Positions 7,925-16,058 of a DNA stretch of 33,271 nucleotides are shown piece by piece; positions within the stretch are counted from its first letter, which is position 1, and every line of letters starts with the position of its first letter. This DNA is from Lentisphaeria bacterium UBA7640 (GTDB taxonomy: Bacteria > Verrucomicrobiota > Lentisphaeria > Victivallales > Victivallaceae). The notes beneath the pieces are model-generated. The model was not told where the DNA came from. It did not search any database and saw nothing but the letters and a program-made list of their open reading frames with translations. A program made the translations under genes and the position numbers. The stretch lies in assembly GCA_002483765.1 (NCBI GenBank), contig DLIO01000102.1, positions 1 through 33,271 on the forward strand, in the 5' to 3' direction.

Positions 7925-8668
7925 TTAAAATTTCGCTTTTTCAGCAATAAATCTTGCTAAATATTGTTCCAACTCCGGCTGTTCCCAGGTTTTTAAAGTT
8001 TCAATATCAACGGCGTCGGCAATATCGAACATTCCGCTATGAGTGCGACGCAAACATTTTAAAACACCACCACAACCTAATTCTCCTCCAATGTCAGAAC
8101 AAAGTGTTCTGATATAAGTGCCTTTGGAGCACTCCACTGCAAAATCAACGCGCGGCAATTCAATGTTCGTAATTTCCAAACGGTGGATAGTGATGTCGCG
8201 TGGCTCGCGTTCGACTACTTTGCCTTTGCGAGCTAATTCGTAAAGTCTTTTCCCATTAACTTTTATGGCCGAAACCATCGGCGGAATTTGCTGAATATCA
8301 CCGATAAATTTTTCAAAAACTTGGCGAACTTGTGATTCAGTGACATTACTCCAATCTTTTTCGGAGATGATTTTGCCATCCATATCTTGACTATCGGTTT
8401 CGGTACCTAGCAACAATGAACCTTCATAAGTTTTATTGTCGCCACTTAATTTCTGACTTAAAGTAGTAAATTTACCGAACACTAACACCAATAATCCGGT
8501 TGCTGCCGGGTCAAGTGTTCCACAATGCCCGACTTTCGGAATATTAAAACGCGCCCGTACAAAATTGACAACGTCGAAACTAGTCCACTCCTGAGGTTTG
8601 TCCACTAATAAAATTCCAGCCCCATCAAAACGTGGTGGACGTATTTTTCTTTCTGATTTATTCTCCAT
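7925..8668 (-). CDS. truB: tRNA pseudouridine(55) synthase
   Basis: 247 aa from the ATG at 8668, which has AAGGA five bases upstream (a TTG at 8695 is in frame but sits at the palindromic repeat). GILLVDKPQEWTSFDVV opens the catalytic domain, and VGHCGTLDPAATGLLVL (46-62) holds the catalytic Asp53. Further family blocks: YEGSLLLGTETDSQDMDG, PPMVSAIKVNGKRLYELAR and CSKGTYIRTLCSDIG. TruB isomerises U55 in the T-loop of tRNAs and also acts as an RNA chaperone. Length is a little short of the E. coli enzyme (about 314 aa) because the C-terminal PUA-type extension is mostly missing. It follows nrnA in the classical nusA-infB-rbfA-truB order, with one 31-bp palindromic repeat in the gap. Confidence 0.95.
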   Translation of the reverse strand: MENKSERKIRPPRFDGAGILLVDKPQEWTSFDVVNFVRARFNIPKVGHCGTLDPAATGLLVLVFGKFTTLSQKLSGDNKTYEGSLLLGTETDSQDMDGKIISEKDWSNVTESQVRQVFEKFIGDIQQIPPMVSAIKVNGKRLYELARKGKVVEREPRDITIHRLEITNIELPRVDFAVECSKGTYIRTLCSDIGGELGCGGVLKCLRRTHSGMFDIADAVDIETLKTWEQPELEQYLARFIAEKAKF

Positions 8669-8693
8669 AAATTCCTTTATAAATCTAATTGTC

Positions 8694-8724
8694 AATTCGC
8701 GCGCGCATTATGCGCGCGTGAATT
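8694..8724. repeat. Palindromic intergenic repeat, copy 1
   Basis: 31-bp element: AATT, CG, the core CGCGCGCATTATGCGCGCG (8700-8718), TG, AATT. It can fold into a 14-bp stem with a 3-base TTA loop. It sits in the nrnA-truB gap, 26 bases before the truB start on the minus strand. Three further copies with identical core occur in the window. Confidence 0.9.
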
Positions 8725-8744
8725 TAAGAGTCAAGTTACAAGCT

Positions 8745-9743
8745 TTAACCGTTTAAAACTTTTTGTACTAAATCTGAAAGCACCGTTATTGCGACGTCAA
8801 AGTTGGTATTCTTAATTTTACCACCTGCCGCCATTTCGTGTCCACCACCATTTAGTTCTCTAGCGATCCAGCCGACTGAGTAGCGTGAATCTTTTGAACG
8901 CAGGGAAACTTTGTAGCCGTCGTTGCTGCGCTGAATCAGTGCAACAATATCCGCAGTGCGAATTGAACGAAGAATCTCAATCAATCCTTCAGTGTCGCGC
9001 ATTTTTATTCGGTATTTATCAATCAAGGTTTCTGGAATATAGATCCAAGCGAAGCGTCCTTCAAAATCAGTGCGTAGATGACTGTTAAACAATTCTGCTT
9101 CGAATTGTTGGAGTGCTAATGATTTGGAAAAAAACATCTCCAGCATCACGCGATGGTGATCGGCTTTGAGGTCTAAAAGTTCTGCGGCATGACGTAATGT
9201 CGTTGCCGAGGTGTTGTCAAAACGGAATCCGCCAGTATCCATAACCATTCCCAGCATCCAAAGCGTGGCGACATCTGGGGTAACTTCCCAGCTCCGAAGT
9301 TCTTTACTGAGCATGAATAACAATTCAGCAGTCGAGGATACCTCTGGTTGGACAACATTGATCTGCCCGTAACGCATATTATCTGGGTGGTGATCGAGAA
9401 GAATAATTGGAATTCCAATCTGTTCACATTTAAGGCCTGGTCCAATACCAACGCGAGAACGGTTCGGTGTATCCAATATTATGCAACATTGATGCATAGC
9501 AATTTCCACACTACTGATATCGGTACGATAATTTGACGGCAAAAAAGAGAGATATTTGTCCGGTATTTCATCTGGCAACACCGCTTCCGCGGATTTGCCG
9601 TGGTTACGGAGCAAGTTAAGCAAGCCGAAAATTGACCCAATCGCATCGCCATCCGGACGCTCATGCGTCATCAATAAAAAATCATCATGTTTTTCTATAA
9701 ATTCAGCAGCCTTCTGCAGATCACTGGGTAGTGTCGTCATCAT
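8745..9743 (-). CDS. nrnA: DHH-family oligoribonuclease / pAp phosphatase (NrnA-like)
   Basis: 332 aa from the ATG at 9743 (TTG at 9755 is in frame, but GAAGGAAG there is the Shine-Dalgarno; a second ATG follows at 9740). DHH domain motifs are clear: MTHERPDGDAIGS (motif I), ILDTPNRSRVG (motif II), LLDHHPDN (the DHH motif) and MVMDTGGFRFDNTS (motif IV). The C-terminal DHHA1 domain ends in ELNGGGHEMAAGG, the Gly-rich substrate-binding signature. NrnA degrades oligoribonucleotides of 2-5 nt and dephosphorylates 3'-phosphoadenosine 5'-phosphate. It overlaps the end of rbfA by 23 bases, and frequently lies between rbfA and truB in other bacteria, which supports the call. Confidence 0.92.
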   Translation of the reverse strand: MMTTLPSDLQKAAEFIEKHDDFLLMTHERPDGDAIGSIFGLLNLLRNHGKSAEAVLPDEIPDKYLSFLPSNYRTDISSVEIAMHQCCIILDTPNRSRVGIGPGLKCEQIGIPIILLDHHPDNMRYGQINVVQPEVSSTAELLFMLSKELRSWEVTPDVATLWMLGMVMDTGGFRFDNTSATTLRHAAELLDLKADHHRVMLEMFFSKSLALQQFEAELFNSHLRTDFEGRFAWIYIPETLIDKYRIKMRDTEGLIEILRSIRTADIVALIQRSNDGYKVSLRSKDSRYSVGWIARELNGGGHEMAAGGKIKNTNFDVAITVLSDLVQKVLNG

Positions 9744-10077
9744 CTCTTCCTTCAAGTAAAGCTATCACTCGGTCAGCAGCCTCCAGACGATCATCCATTC
9801 TGAATTCCAGAACTGGCGTGTACTTTAGAACGACATTTGATGATAATTTTTTCTGTAATGCGGGGCGAATTTTATTGAGGTGATGCAATACTTTTTTTTG
9901 TGCTATCGCGTCACTGCCGAAAACACTAATTAAAACAATAGCATTGCGTAAATCTGGTGCAGTTGAAACATCTAGAACGGAAACCAATAGTCCGCCCCAG
10001 CTTTCGCGTTCCAGTAACCCCGCAAGTTCACGTTTTACTAGCTCGTTAACACGAACCATTCGATTTGGTGCGCCCAT
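9721..10077 (-). CDS. rbfA: Ribosome-binding factor A
   Basis: 118 aa, typical for the family. NRMVRVNELVKRELAGLLERE is the conserved N-terminal helix; VLDVSTAPDLRNAIVLISVFG is the KH-type strand-helix region, followed by RPALQKKLSSNVVLKYTPVLEFRMDD, the most conserved RbfA block. RbfA binds the 30S subunit during 16S rRNA 5'-end maturation and in cold adaptation. It lies 11 bases after infB and its 3' end overlaps nrnA, so it belongs to the nusA-infB transcript. GAGGTAGAG upstream of the ATG overlaps the end of infB, implying coupled translation. Confidence 0.95.
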   Translation of the reverse strand: MGAPNRMVRVNELVKRELAGLLERESWGGLLVSVLDVSTAPDLRNAIVLISVFGSDAIAQKKVLHHLNKIRPALQKKLSSNVVLKYTPVLEFRMDDRLEAADRVIALLEGRDDDDTTQ

Positions 10078-10088
10078 AATACTCTACC

Positions 10089-12467
10089 TCAAAGTTTCGC
10101 TTTGGTTAATTCAATCTCATACAATTCAATGACGTCACCTTCGACAAAATCGGCGAAGTTGTTGAGACGAATACCACACTCAAAGCCCGCTCTAACTTCC
10201 CTGACATCATCTTGAAAACGACGCAACGAAGCTACGTCACCGTTAAAGATCAATTCGCCATCACGAAATACTCGTGCTTTTGATCCGACTTTAACCAGTC
10301 CTTTTTCCACTTTGCAACCACAAATCTTGGGCCCTTTGGTCAATGCGAAAATTTGTAATATTTTTGCTTGTCCAAGCTCTTTTTCGCGTTTATCTGGTTG
10401 GAGACGACCGGTCAAGGCGTCAGTAATATCTTCAAGTAATTCATAAATGATTGTATATAAACGAATCTCAACACCATTTTTCTTAGCCATGGCATTGACC
10501 CCCGGATTGACACGAACGTGAAAACCCACAACCATAGCTTTAGAAGCTGTCGCCAACATAATATCATTTTCAGTAATGGCGCCTACCCCGCTCGATATAA
10601 TGGACACGCTGATTTTATCAGAATCAATTTTTGCTAATGATTCTTCAATTGCTTCTGCTGTGCCGCGAACATCAGACTTAACAATCATGTTCAAGGTCTT
10701 TTTGCTCTCGCTGTCCAGCTTAGTCATCATATCTTCCATGCTTTCAGGAACCGCTTGTGCCAGCTGCTCTTGACGCTTAATTTCAGCATAATCCCCTGCT
10801 TCTAAACGTGCTTCTTTTTCGTTCTTTTTAATTTCAAGCATAGCGCCAGCATCAGGTGCGCCAGACAAACCGATCAGTTTTACTGGAGTGCTCGGCCCGG
10901 CACTTTTAATGCTCTGGTTTTGAGCGTTAATCAAGGTCTTGACGCGCCCATAATACTCCCCACAGACGATTGCATCGCCAACACTTAAAGTACCATTTGA
11001 AACTAGGACACTTGCTGTTGCACCAAGGCCGTGTTCAACCTGTGCCTCAAGTACAGTGGCTTCCGCAGGACGTTTCGGGTTAGCGCGCAGTTCAAGCATT
11101 TCCGATTCCAATAAAATACGTTCAAGTAATTCAGGGATTCCCTCGCCAGTTTTTGCGGAAACTTTTACAACTCCAACCTCGCCGCCCCACTCTTCACTAG
11201 TCAAATTATTTTGTTGCATCTGCAATAAAATTTTATCTGGATTAGCGGCGGGAAGGTCAATTTTATTAATCGCAACAATAATTGGAACTTCAGCTGCTTT
11301 TGCATGATTTAAGGCTTCAACAGTTTGCGTCATGAAACCATCATCCGCAGCAACTACCAATATTGCTATATCTGTGAGATTCGCTCCCCTAGCCCGCATT
11401 TGGGTAAATGCTTCATGACCCGGAGTATCGATAAAAGTAATCAAACTGTCCCGAAAGTTGACCTGCGAGGCTCCAATATGCTGAGTAATATGTCCAGACT
11501 CCCCATCGACAACTTGAGTGTTGCGGACCTTATCCTGCAAAGAGGTTTTACCGTGATCAACATGACCAAGGAATGTTACCACTGGAGGACGGGGTTTAAT
11601 GTCTTCTGGACGGTCAATAAATTTAGCGGTTTTAGGTGGTGCCGAGCCAGTCCTTTCAACTTTACTACGGTGTTCTATCTTAACTTTTAAACCGTATTTG
11701 TCACACAAGGTATTGATCGCATTTTCAGGAATAAGCTGATTAATACTAGCAAAAACCCCAATTCCTATCAAATCAGTGATTACTGCATTTGGTTTTTTGT
11801 CGGTAGCTTCTGCAAATGATTTTACAGTAACTGGAGCATTAAGGACTAGTTCGGAAGAGGTAGTCGACTTTGCCGCAACGGGTTGCTGTTCTTGAGTATG
11901 TGAACCTTTTTGGGATTTTCGTGAAGGTTTTTCAATAATTTTCTCGTTAGATTTTTCACGAGTAAACGGTTTACCCTGTACTGGTTTGTTGTGACGCGGA
12001 ATCTTCTCGAATTTTTTCTCTAGAAGTGGTTTGGCGATTTTTGCCGGAATCACCGGAATTTCCTCATCATCAATATCAGTGACCGCCGGAGGGGCTTGTT
12101 TTACAACAGGTTTATGTATCGGCTTGGACACTGGGCTTGAAGATTTAGTGACTTTTGGTTTTGCTACTACTGCCTCTGTCTTCGTTGCCTTTTCTACTAT
12201 TTTCTTATCACTTTTAGGTTCAGTTTTTTTCACTTTTGCCTTCTCTGCCTCTTTTGGTGCCGCTTTGGTTTCTTTTTTACTACGCGATTTTGGCGGACCA
12301 AAAATTTTAGCGAGATGCGCTTCGACTCGTTTCGTTTCTTCTGCGGGGACGGTACCAGAAATAGAAACGTTATTGATACCCAGTTCTTGAAGAACCTCAA
12401 CCACACCTGTGCTGGTTGCGCCGCTATATTTGTCTGCCAGACTTTTTACTTTTATACTTTTTGCCAT
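10089..12467 (-). CDS. infB: Translation initiation factor IF-2
   Basis: 792 aa. An N-terminal IF2_N helical domain (about 1-50), a long Lys/Ala/Pro/Glu-rich linker (about 60-205), a second IF2_N-like domain (about 208-265), then the GTPase: GHVDHGKT (301-308, G1), DTPGHEAF (G3) and NKID (G4), followed by domains II-IV up to the fMet-tRNA-binding C terminus. IF-2 brings initiator tRNA to the 30S subunit and promotes subunit joining with GTP hydrolysis. AAGGAG stands six bases before the ATG. It starts 30 bases after nusA and precedes rbfA, the universal order of this operon. Confidence 0.98.
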   Translation of the reverse strand: MAKSIKVKSLADKYSGATSTGVVEVLQELGINNVSISGTVPAEETKRVEAHLAKIFGPPKSRSKKETKAAPKEAEKAKVKKTEPKSDKKIVEKATKTEAVVAKPKVTKSSSPVSKPIHKPVVKQAPPAVTDIDDEEIPVIPAKIAKPLLEKKFEKIPRHNKPVQGKPFTREKSNEKIIEKPSRKSQKGSHTQEQQPVAAKSTTSSELVLNAPVTVKSFAEATDKKPNAVITDLIGIGVFASINQLIPENAINTLCDKYGLKVKIEHRSKVERTGSAPPKTAKFIDRPEDIKPRPPVVTFLGHVDHGKTSLQDKVRNTQVVDGESGHITQHIGASQVNFRDSLITFIDTPGHEAFTQMRARGANLTDIAILVVAADDGFMTQTVEALNHAKAAEVPIIVAINKIDLPAANPDKILLQMQQNNLTSEEWGGEVGVVKVSAKTGEGIPELLERILLESEMLELRANPKRPAEATVLEAQVEHGLGATASVLVSNGTLSVGDAIVCGEYYGRVKTLINAQNQSIKSAGPSTPVKLIGLSGAPDAGAMLEIKKNEKEARLEAGDYAEIKRQEQLAQAVPESMEDMMTKLDSESKKTLNMIVKSDVRGTAEAIEESLAKIDSDKISVSIISSGVGAITENDIMLATASKAMVVGFHVRVNPGVNAMAKKNGVEIRLYTIIYELLEDITDALTGRLQPDKREKELGQAKILQIFALTKGPKICGCKVEKGLVKVGSKARVFRDGELIFNGDVASLRRFQDDVREVRAGFECGIRLNNFADFVEGDVIELYEIELTKAKL

Positions 12468-12497
12468 AAATTCTCCTTCATTCGTACCTCGTGGAGG

Positions 12498-13730
12498 TTA
12501 ATCTCCAAGCGAACCGAAAATCTGTTCCGTTTCCTCTTCACTGATATCAGCTATTTGGCTAACTTGATCGCGCCCGGCTTCAATGCCGTCCACCGAAAGA
12601 AAACCGTTATTTACTAATTTTTTCGCTGTTTCCACTGAGATTTTTAATGATTTTGTGAGGTGTTCAACTGCCTCTTGTAATTTTTCTTCTATTGATTTCT
12701 CATGAATTGGTTCATCAACAACAATATTTATATTCCAGCCTAAAAGCTTGGATGACAACCGCACATTCTGTGCTTTTTTACCAAAAGCCAGTTTTGACTG
12801 CTCTTGGCTAACTTTAACTTTAAGCTCCCGGCGTGCATTGTTTACCTCCACAGAGAGTATTTTTGCCGGTTGGAGCGAGTTAATAGCATACTGCTTGATC
12901 TCTTCATCATAAGGGATGATATCAACGCGTTCACCGCTTAGTTCGTTGGTGATATTTTTAACCCTGATTCCGCGCATACCAACACAGGCTCCGACCGGAT
13001 CAATCCGCGGATCATGGCTTTTGACTGCGATTTTCGAACGACTACCGGGTTCGCGCGCAATCCCCATAATTTCCACTACTTTGTCTTTTATTTCGCTCAC
13101 TTCTCGTTCAAACATTCGCAGAACAAAATCAGGATGAGTACGCGAAACGATCAAGCTCGGACCAGAAGTCATAGTGTCTACCTTCAGCAACAGTGCATTA
13201 ATACGGTCGCCAGGCATATATGACTCACCGTGGATCTTGTCACGCGTAGATAAAATTCCTTCAGCTTTTTGAAAATCAATAACAATGGCACCATTATCAA
13301 AACGGCGAACAATACCGTTTAAAATAGTTCCAATTTTATCACTAAATTCTTCATATACAGTATCTTTTTCAGCCTTGCGAAGCTGTTGCATAATTGTTTG
13401 TCTTGCAGTCTGTGCTGCGATGCGTCCAAAATCTTTAGGAGGTAATTCCCATTCAACCTTATCGCCCAGTTTTACTTCTGGCATTTTTGTTACGACTTCA
13501 CTAAAAAGTATTTGGTCGTGGTTTGGATTCTCTTCGACAACTTCGAGTGTCGCCCATACTTGAATATCACCACTCTTTGAATTAATTTTAATCCTGAGAT
13601 CACTTGCCGGATGGATACTTTTTTTTGCAGCAGTTAGCAGGGCAGTTTCCAATGCTTTGGTCATCACCTCGCGACTAATACCGCGTTCCTGCTCAATATA
13701 TTCTAAAATTGTTAACAGTTCATTTGCCAT
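12498..13730 (-). CDS. nusA: Transcription termination/antitermination factor NusA
   Basis: 410 aa. The N-terminal RNA-polymerase-binding domain (about 1-125), an S1 domain (about 130-200, GIVRRFDNGAIVIDF), then two KH domains (SRSKIAVKSHDPRIDPVGACVG with VKNITNELSGERVDIIP, and a second near 290-345). A single helix-hairpin-helix-like unit ends the protein (about 355-405) in place of the two acidic repeats of E. coli NusA. It modulates pausing, intrinsic termination and antitermination. AAAGGA precedes the ATG. It is first in its operon; rimP, which usually comes before it, is not present. A terminator-like hairpin 40-80 bases upstream suggests regulated leader transcription. Confidence 0.97.
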   Translation of the reverse strand: MANELLTILEYIEQERGISREVMTKALETALLTAAKKSIHPASDLRIKINSKSGDIQVWATLEVVEENPNHDQILFSEVVTKMPEVKLGDKVEWELPPKDFGRIAAQTARQTIMQQLRKAEKDTVYEEFSDKIGTILNGIVRRFDNGAIVIDFQKAEGILSTRDKIHGESYMPGDRINALLLKVDTMTSGPSLIVSRTHPDFVLRMFEREVSEIKDKVVEIMGIAREPGSRSKIAVKSHDPRIDPVGACVGMRGIRVKNITNELSGERVDIIPYDEEIKQYAINSLQPAKILSVEVNNARRELKVKVSQEQSKLAFGKKAQNVRLSSKLLGWNINIVVDEPIHEKSIEEKLQEAVEHLTKSLKISVETAKKLVNNGFLSVDGIEAGRDQVSQIADISEEETEQIFGSLGD

Positions 13731-13772
13731 GACATGGTTTTCCTTTCTGCGTTTTGCGTTATTAAGATTATC

Positions 13773-13810
13773 AAAAAAAAAGCGGGCACTTTAATGACCC
13801 ACCTTTTTTT
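13773..13810 (-). promoter_or_regulatory. Terminator-like hairpin in the nusA leader (possible attenuator)
   Basis: Read on the minus strand: A7, then GGTGGGT (13803-13797), a 9-base loop, GCCCGC (13787-13782) and a run of nine T (13781-13773). The stem is continuous only in minus-strand RNA, where two positions are G-U pairs; the plus-strand RNA has C-A mismatches there. With the flanking A/U pairs the stem reaches 14 bp. No minus-strand gene lies upstream within the window before the plus-strand lipoprotein at 14024, so the hairpin is most likely in the nusA 5' leader, ending about 42 bases before the start codon. Termination there would attenuate the whole operon. Confidence 0.55.
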
Positions 13811-13914
13811 GCCACTATAAAATTGTTTGAATACTAATATAAACCTCAAGCTTAAACTATCAAATACATTTTTAAATTAATAAATCCTGCCGTGAAAATA
13901 TTTTTTAAAACAGT

Positions 13915-13942
13915 TTGACATTATTTTTTTTTAAGATACTTT
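13915..13942 (+). promoter_or_regulatory. Candidate promoter of the small lipoprotein gene
   Basis: A perfect TTGACA (13915-13920) lies about 100 bases before the lipoprotein start. The best -10 at 16 bases spacing is TACTTT (13937-13942), a weak match; GATACT at 13935 would need a 14-base spacer. So the -35 is convincing, the -10 is not. Confidence 0.35.
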
Positions 13943-14023
13943 AAAACTAGTCGGTGACAAGTTGGCATGGTGTCAGCTTAGTCAGAATAAAAAAAACTGT
14001 TAAAAAACAGAAGGAAGAAGAAA

Positions 14024-14521
14024 ATGAAGAAAATCGCAATGTTCGTCATGGCAGCTGTTGCATTGAGTGCAGTCCTCACCGGTTGTAAATCAACCTACAA
14101 CAATGATCTGGCGGGTGACTCCAAAGTCGCAATGGTTCCAACGGTCTTTCAATTAAAGACCTCTTTCGATGACTCCAAAAAAATTGAAGGTGAAGCCAGC
14201 ATGCATGTGCTCTTCGGTTTTTTCAAATGGGGTGTAAGCAGTTTTGCTGACCGCGCTAATATTGGTGGTAAAGAAGAATGGAGTCTCTTTACAAATCCAG
14301 TGCAACTCGTCAAGTCAGCAGCCGTTTATAATGCTTGTCAAGTTAAAGTTGGAGATAAAACTCCAGACATGTTAATTGGTAGCAAGTACGAAATTGTTGA
14401 AACCGATTATATTGTATATAAACTGCTGAATTGCAAAGTCAGCGGTTATCCTGGATTCGAAGAAGGGATCGAAAAGAAAGCCGATTACGCCAAGCCAGGG
14501 GCAGACGTTATCGAGTTATAA
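14024..14521 (+). CDS. Small predicted lipoprotein
   Basis: 165 aa. The N terminus is a lipoprotein signal (MKKIAMFVMAAVALSAVLTG) with lipobox LTGC and lipidated Cys21. After it come about 145 residues without a domain I recognise; a FGFFKWG stretch near residue 65 and two later Cys residues are the only notable marks. It is likely anchored to a membrane, probably the outer membrane. The gene stands alone: its own candidate promoter, a good Shine-Dalgarno (AGAAGGAAG), and a strong terminator 20 bases after the stop. That isolated, well-terminated setting suggests a highly expressed surface or periplasmic protein. Function unknown. Confidence 0.82.
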   Translation: MKKIAMFVMAAVALSAVLTGCKSTYNNDLAGDSKVAMVPTVFQLKTSFDDSKKIEGEASMHVLFGFFKWGVSSFADRANIGGKEEWSLFTNPVQLVKSAAVYNACQVKVGDKTPDMLIGSKYEIVETDYIVYKLLNCKVSGYPGFEEGIEKKADYAKPGADVIEL

Positions 14522-14537
14522 TCTCTCTTAATTACAC

Positions 14538-14568
14538 AAAGCCGTTGCAAACCGCAACGGCTTTTTTT
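14538..14568 (+). terminator. Rho-independent terminator after the lipoprotein gene
   Basis: A perfect stem AAAGCCGTTGC / GCAACGGCTTT with a 5-base loop AAACC (14549-14553), ending in seven T (14562-14568). This is a textbook intrinsic terminator on the plus strand, and it separates the lipoprotein gene from queE 40 bases further on. Confidence 0.95.
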
Positions 14569-14608
14569 ATTCTAACATGAACGACAAATTCTCTATTTAA
14601 AAAAATCA

Positions 14609-15271
14609 ATGGCAAACGAAACAACTTTAATAATCAACGAAACTTTCCTAAGTATTCAAGGGGAATCAACCTATGCCGGTCTTCCATGCTTCTTTATTCG
14701 TTTGGCTGGTTGTAATCTGAATTGTTTTTACTGCGATACTACATACGCTAAAAAAACTCAAGATGGGAAAGCCGTCGCTATTACCAAACTACTCGAATTG
14801 GCGGAGGCGTCTGATTGCCGTCTGGTATTAATTACTGGTGGCGAACCAATGTTGCAATCCGGCGTGTCAAAACTTTGTAGTGCCTTAATAAATAAACAAT
14901 TTCAAGTCTTAATCGAAACCAATGGTAGCGTAGCGCTGAATAATTTGCCTAAACAAGTCATCAAAATCATGGATATTAAGGGGCCATCCAGCGGCGAGGC
15001 GGAAAACTTCCTACTTGAAAACCTCAACTTCCTGAATTCTAGGGATGAAATTAAGTTTGTTATTGCAGATCGTGCCGATTTTGATTATGCATTGAAACTG
15101 ATTAAAAAGCACCACCTTAGTGAAATTACCAATAATATTTTATATAGCCCGTCATTTGGCAAAATCGATCCCAAGGAGCTCGCTTCATGGGTGATCGAAC
15201 AATTGCCACCTGGCAGAATGCAACTTCAACTCCATAAATACATTTGGAGTACAGATACCAGAGGAGTCTAA
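14609..15271 (+). CDS. queE: 7-carboxy-7-deazaguanine synthase (radical SAM)
   Basis: 220 aa. FLSIQGES (13-20) and GLPCFFIRLAGCNLNCFYCD (24-43) carry the family's CX3CX2C cluster motif (Cys35, Cys39, Cys42) that binds the 4Fe-4S cluster and SAM. LVLITGGEPMLQ follows as the SAM-binding GGEP motif, and VIKIMDIKGPSSGE is the late substrate-binding block. QueE converts 6-carboxytetrahydropterin to 7-carboxy-7-deazaguanine on the way to preQ0 and queuosine. The Shine-Dalgarno is weak. queC follows after three bases, so the two are one operon; the enzyme supplying its substrate, queD, is about 12.5 kb away on the other strand. Confidence 0.95.
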   Translation: MANETTLIINETFLSIQGESTYAGLPCFFIRLAGCNLNCFYCDTTYAKKTQDGKAVAITKLLELAEASDCRLVLITGGEPMLQSGVSKLCSALINKQFQVLIETNGSVALNNLPKQVIKIMDIKGPSSGEAENFLLENLNFLNSRDEIKFVIADRADFDYALKLIKKHHLSEITNNILYSPSFGKIDPKELASWVIEQLPPGRMQLQLHKYIWSTDTRGV

Positions 15272-15274
15272 GTT

Positions 15275-15958
15275 ATGAACAAAGAAAAACCACGTGCGGT
15301 AGTGCTGGTCAGCGGCGGACAAGATTCGGCAACCTGTTTAGCTTTGGCCGTGTCCCAAGGATTTGAATGTTACGCGTTGAGTATTGACTACGGTCAACGT
15401 AATATCTTAGAATTAAATGCGGCCAAACAAATAGCGCACGCCTTAAAAGCTAAGAAACATGTTATCATTACTGCCGACCTACGGCAATGGGGAGGTTCTG
15501 CATTAACAGATGATGCGATTGCTGTTCCCGAACAATCAGCACAAGGAACTCCTATCACTTATGTTCCGGCACGCAATCTAATTTTCTTATCATTTGCGAC
15601 GGCCTGGGCTGAAGTTTTGGGGGCGCGCGATATTTTCATCGGAGTTAATGCGGTAGACTATTCAGGATACCCTGATTGCCGTGCGCCATTTATCGAAAAT
15701 TTTCGACGAACCGCTAATGTGGCGACCAAAGCAGTTGACGAAGGATGGGAATTTAATATTCACACCCCTCTGCAGGAAATGAGCAAAGGAGAGATTATCA
15801 ATCTAGGACACCGGTTGGGAGTCGATTTCAGCTTGACTACCACCTGTTATAATCCAGATATACACGGTGGAGCCTGCGGTAAATGTGCGAGTTGCTTGTT
15901 GCGCCGGCAGGGCTTCAAAGATGCAGGGTTGCCGGACACCACTAAGTATGCAAAATAA
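15275..15958 (+). CDS. queC: 7-cyano-7-deazaguanine (preQ0) synthase
   Basis: 227 aa. VLVSGGQDSATCLALA is the PP-loop ATP pyrophosphatase motif (SGGQDS at 13-18); IDYGQRNILEL is the second family block. The C terminus contains the zinc site: Cys191, Cys201, Cys204 and Cys207 within TTCYNPDIHGGACGKCASCL. QueC uses ATP and ammonia to turn 7-carboxy-7-deazaguanine into preQ0, the precursor of queuosine in tRNA. GAGGAG precedes the ATG; the gap to queE is three bases. Length and motifs are complete. Whether preQ0 goes only to tRNA or also to deazaguanine DNA modification cannot be told; no dpd genes are in the window. Confidence 0.96.
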   Translation: MNKEKPRAVVLVSGGQDSATCLALAVSQGFECYALSIDYGQRNILELNAAKQIAHALKAKKHVIITADLRQWGGSALTDDAIAVPEQSAQGTPITYVPARNLIFLSFATAWAEVLGARDIFIGVNAVDYSGYPDCRAPFIENFRRTANVATKAVDEGWEFNIHTPLQEMSKGEIINLGHRLGVDFSLTTTCYNPDIHGGACGKCASCLLRRQGFKDAGLPDTTKYAK

Positions 15959-16058
15959 ATTCTTTGACTGATGCTCCAATCCCAAATGGTTTGGATTGGC
16001 AATTTGGTCACCATGGCATTATTATAATCGACTGGAAATAATAACCGGGGATAGCATT

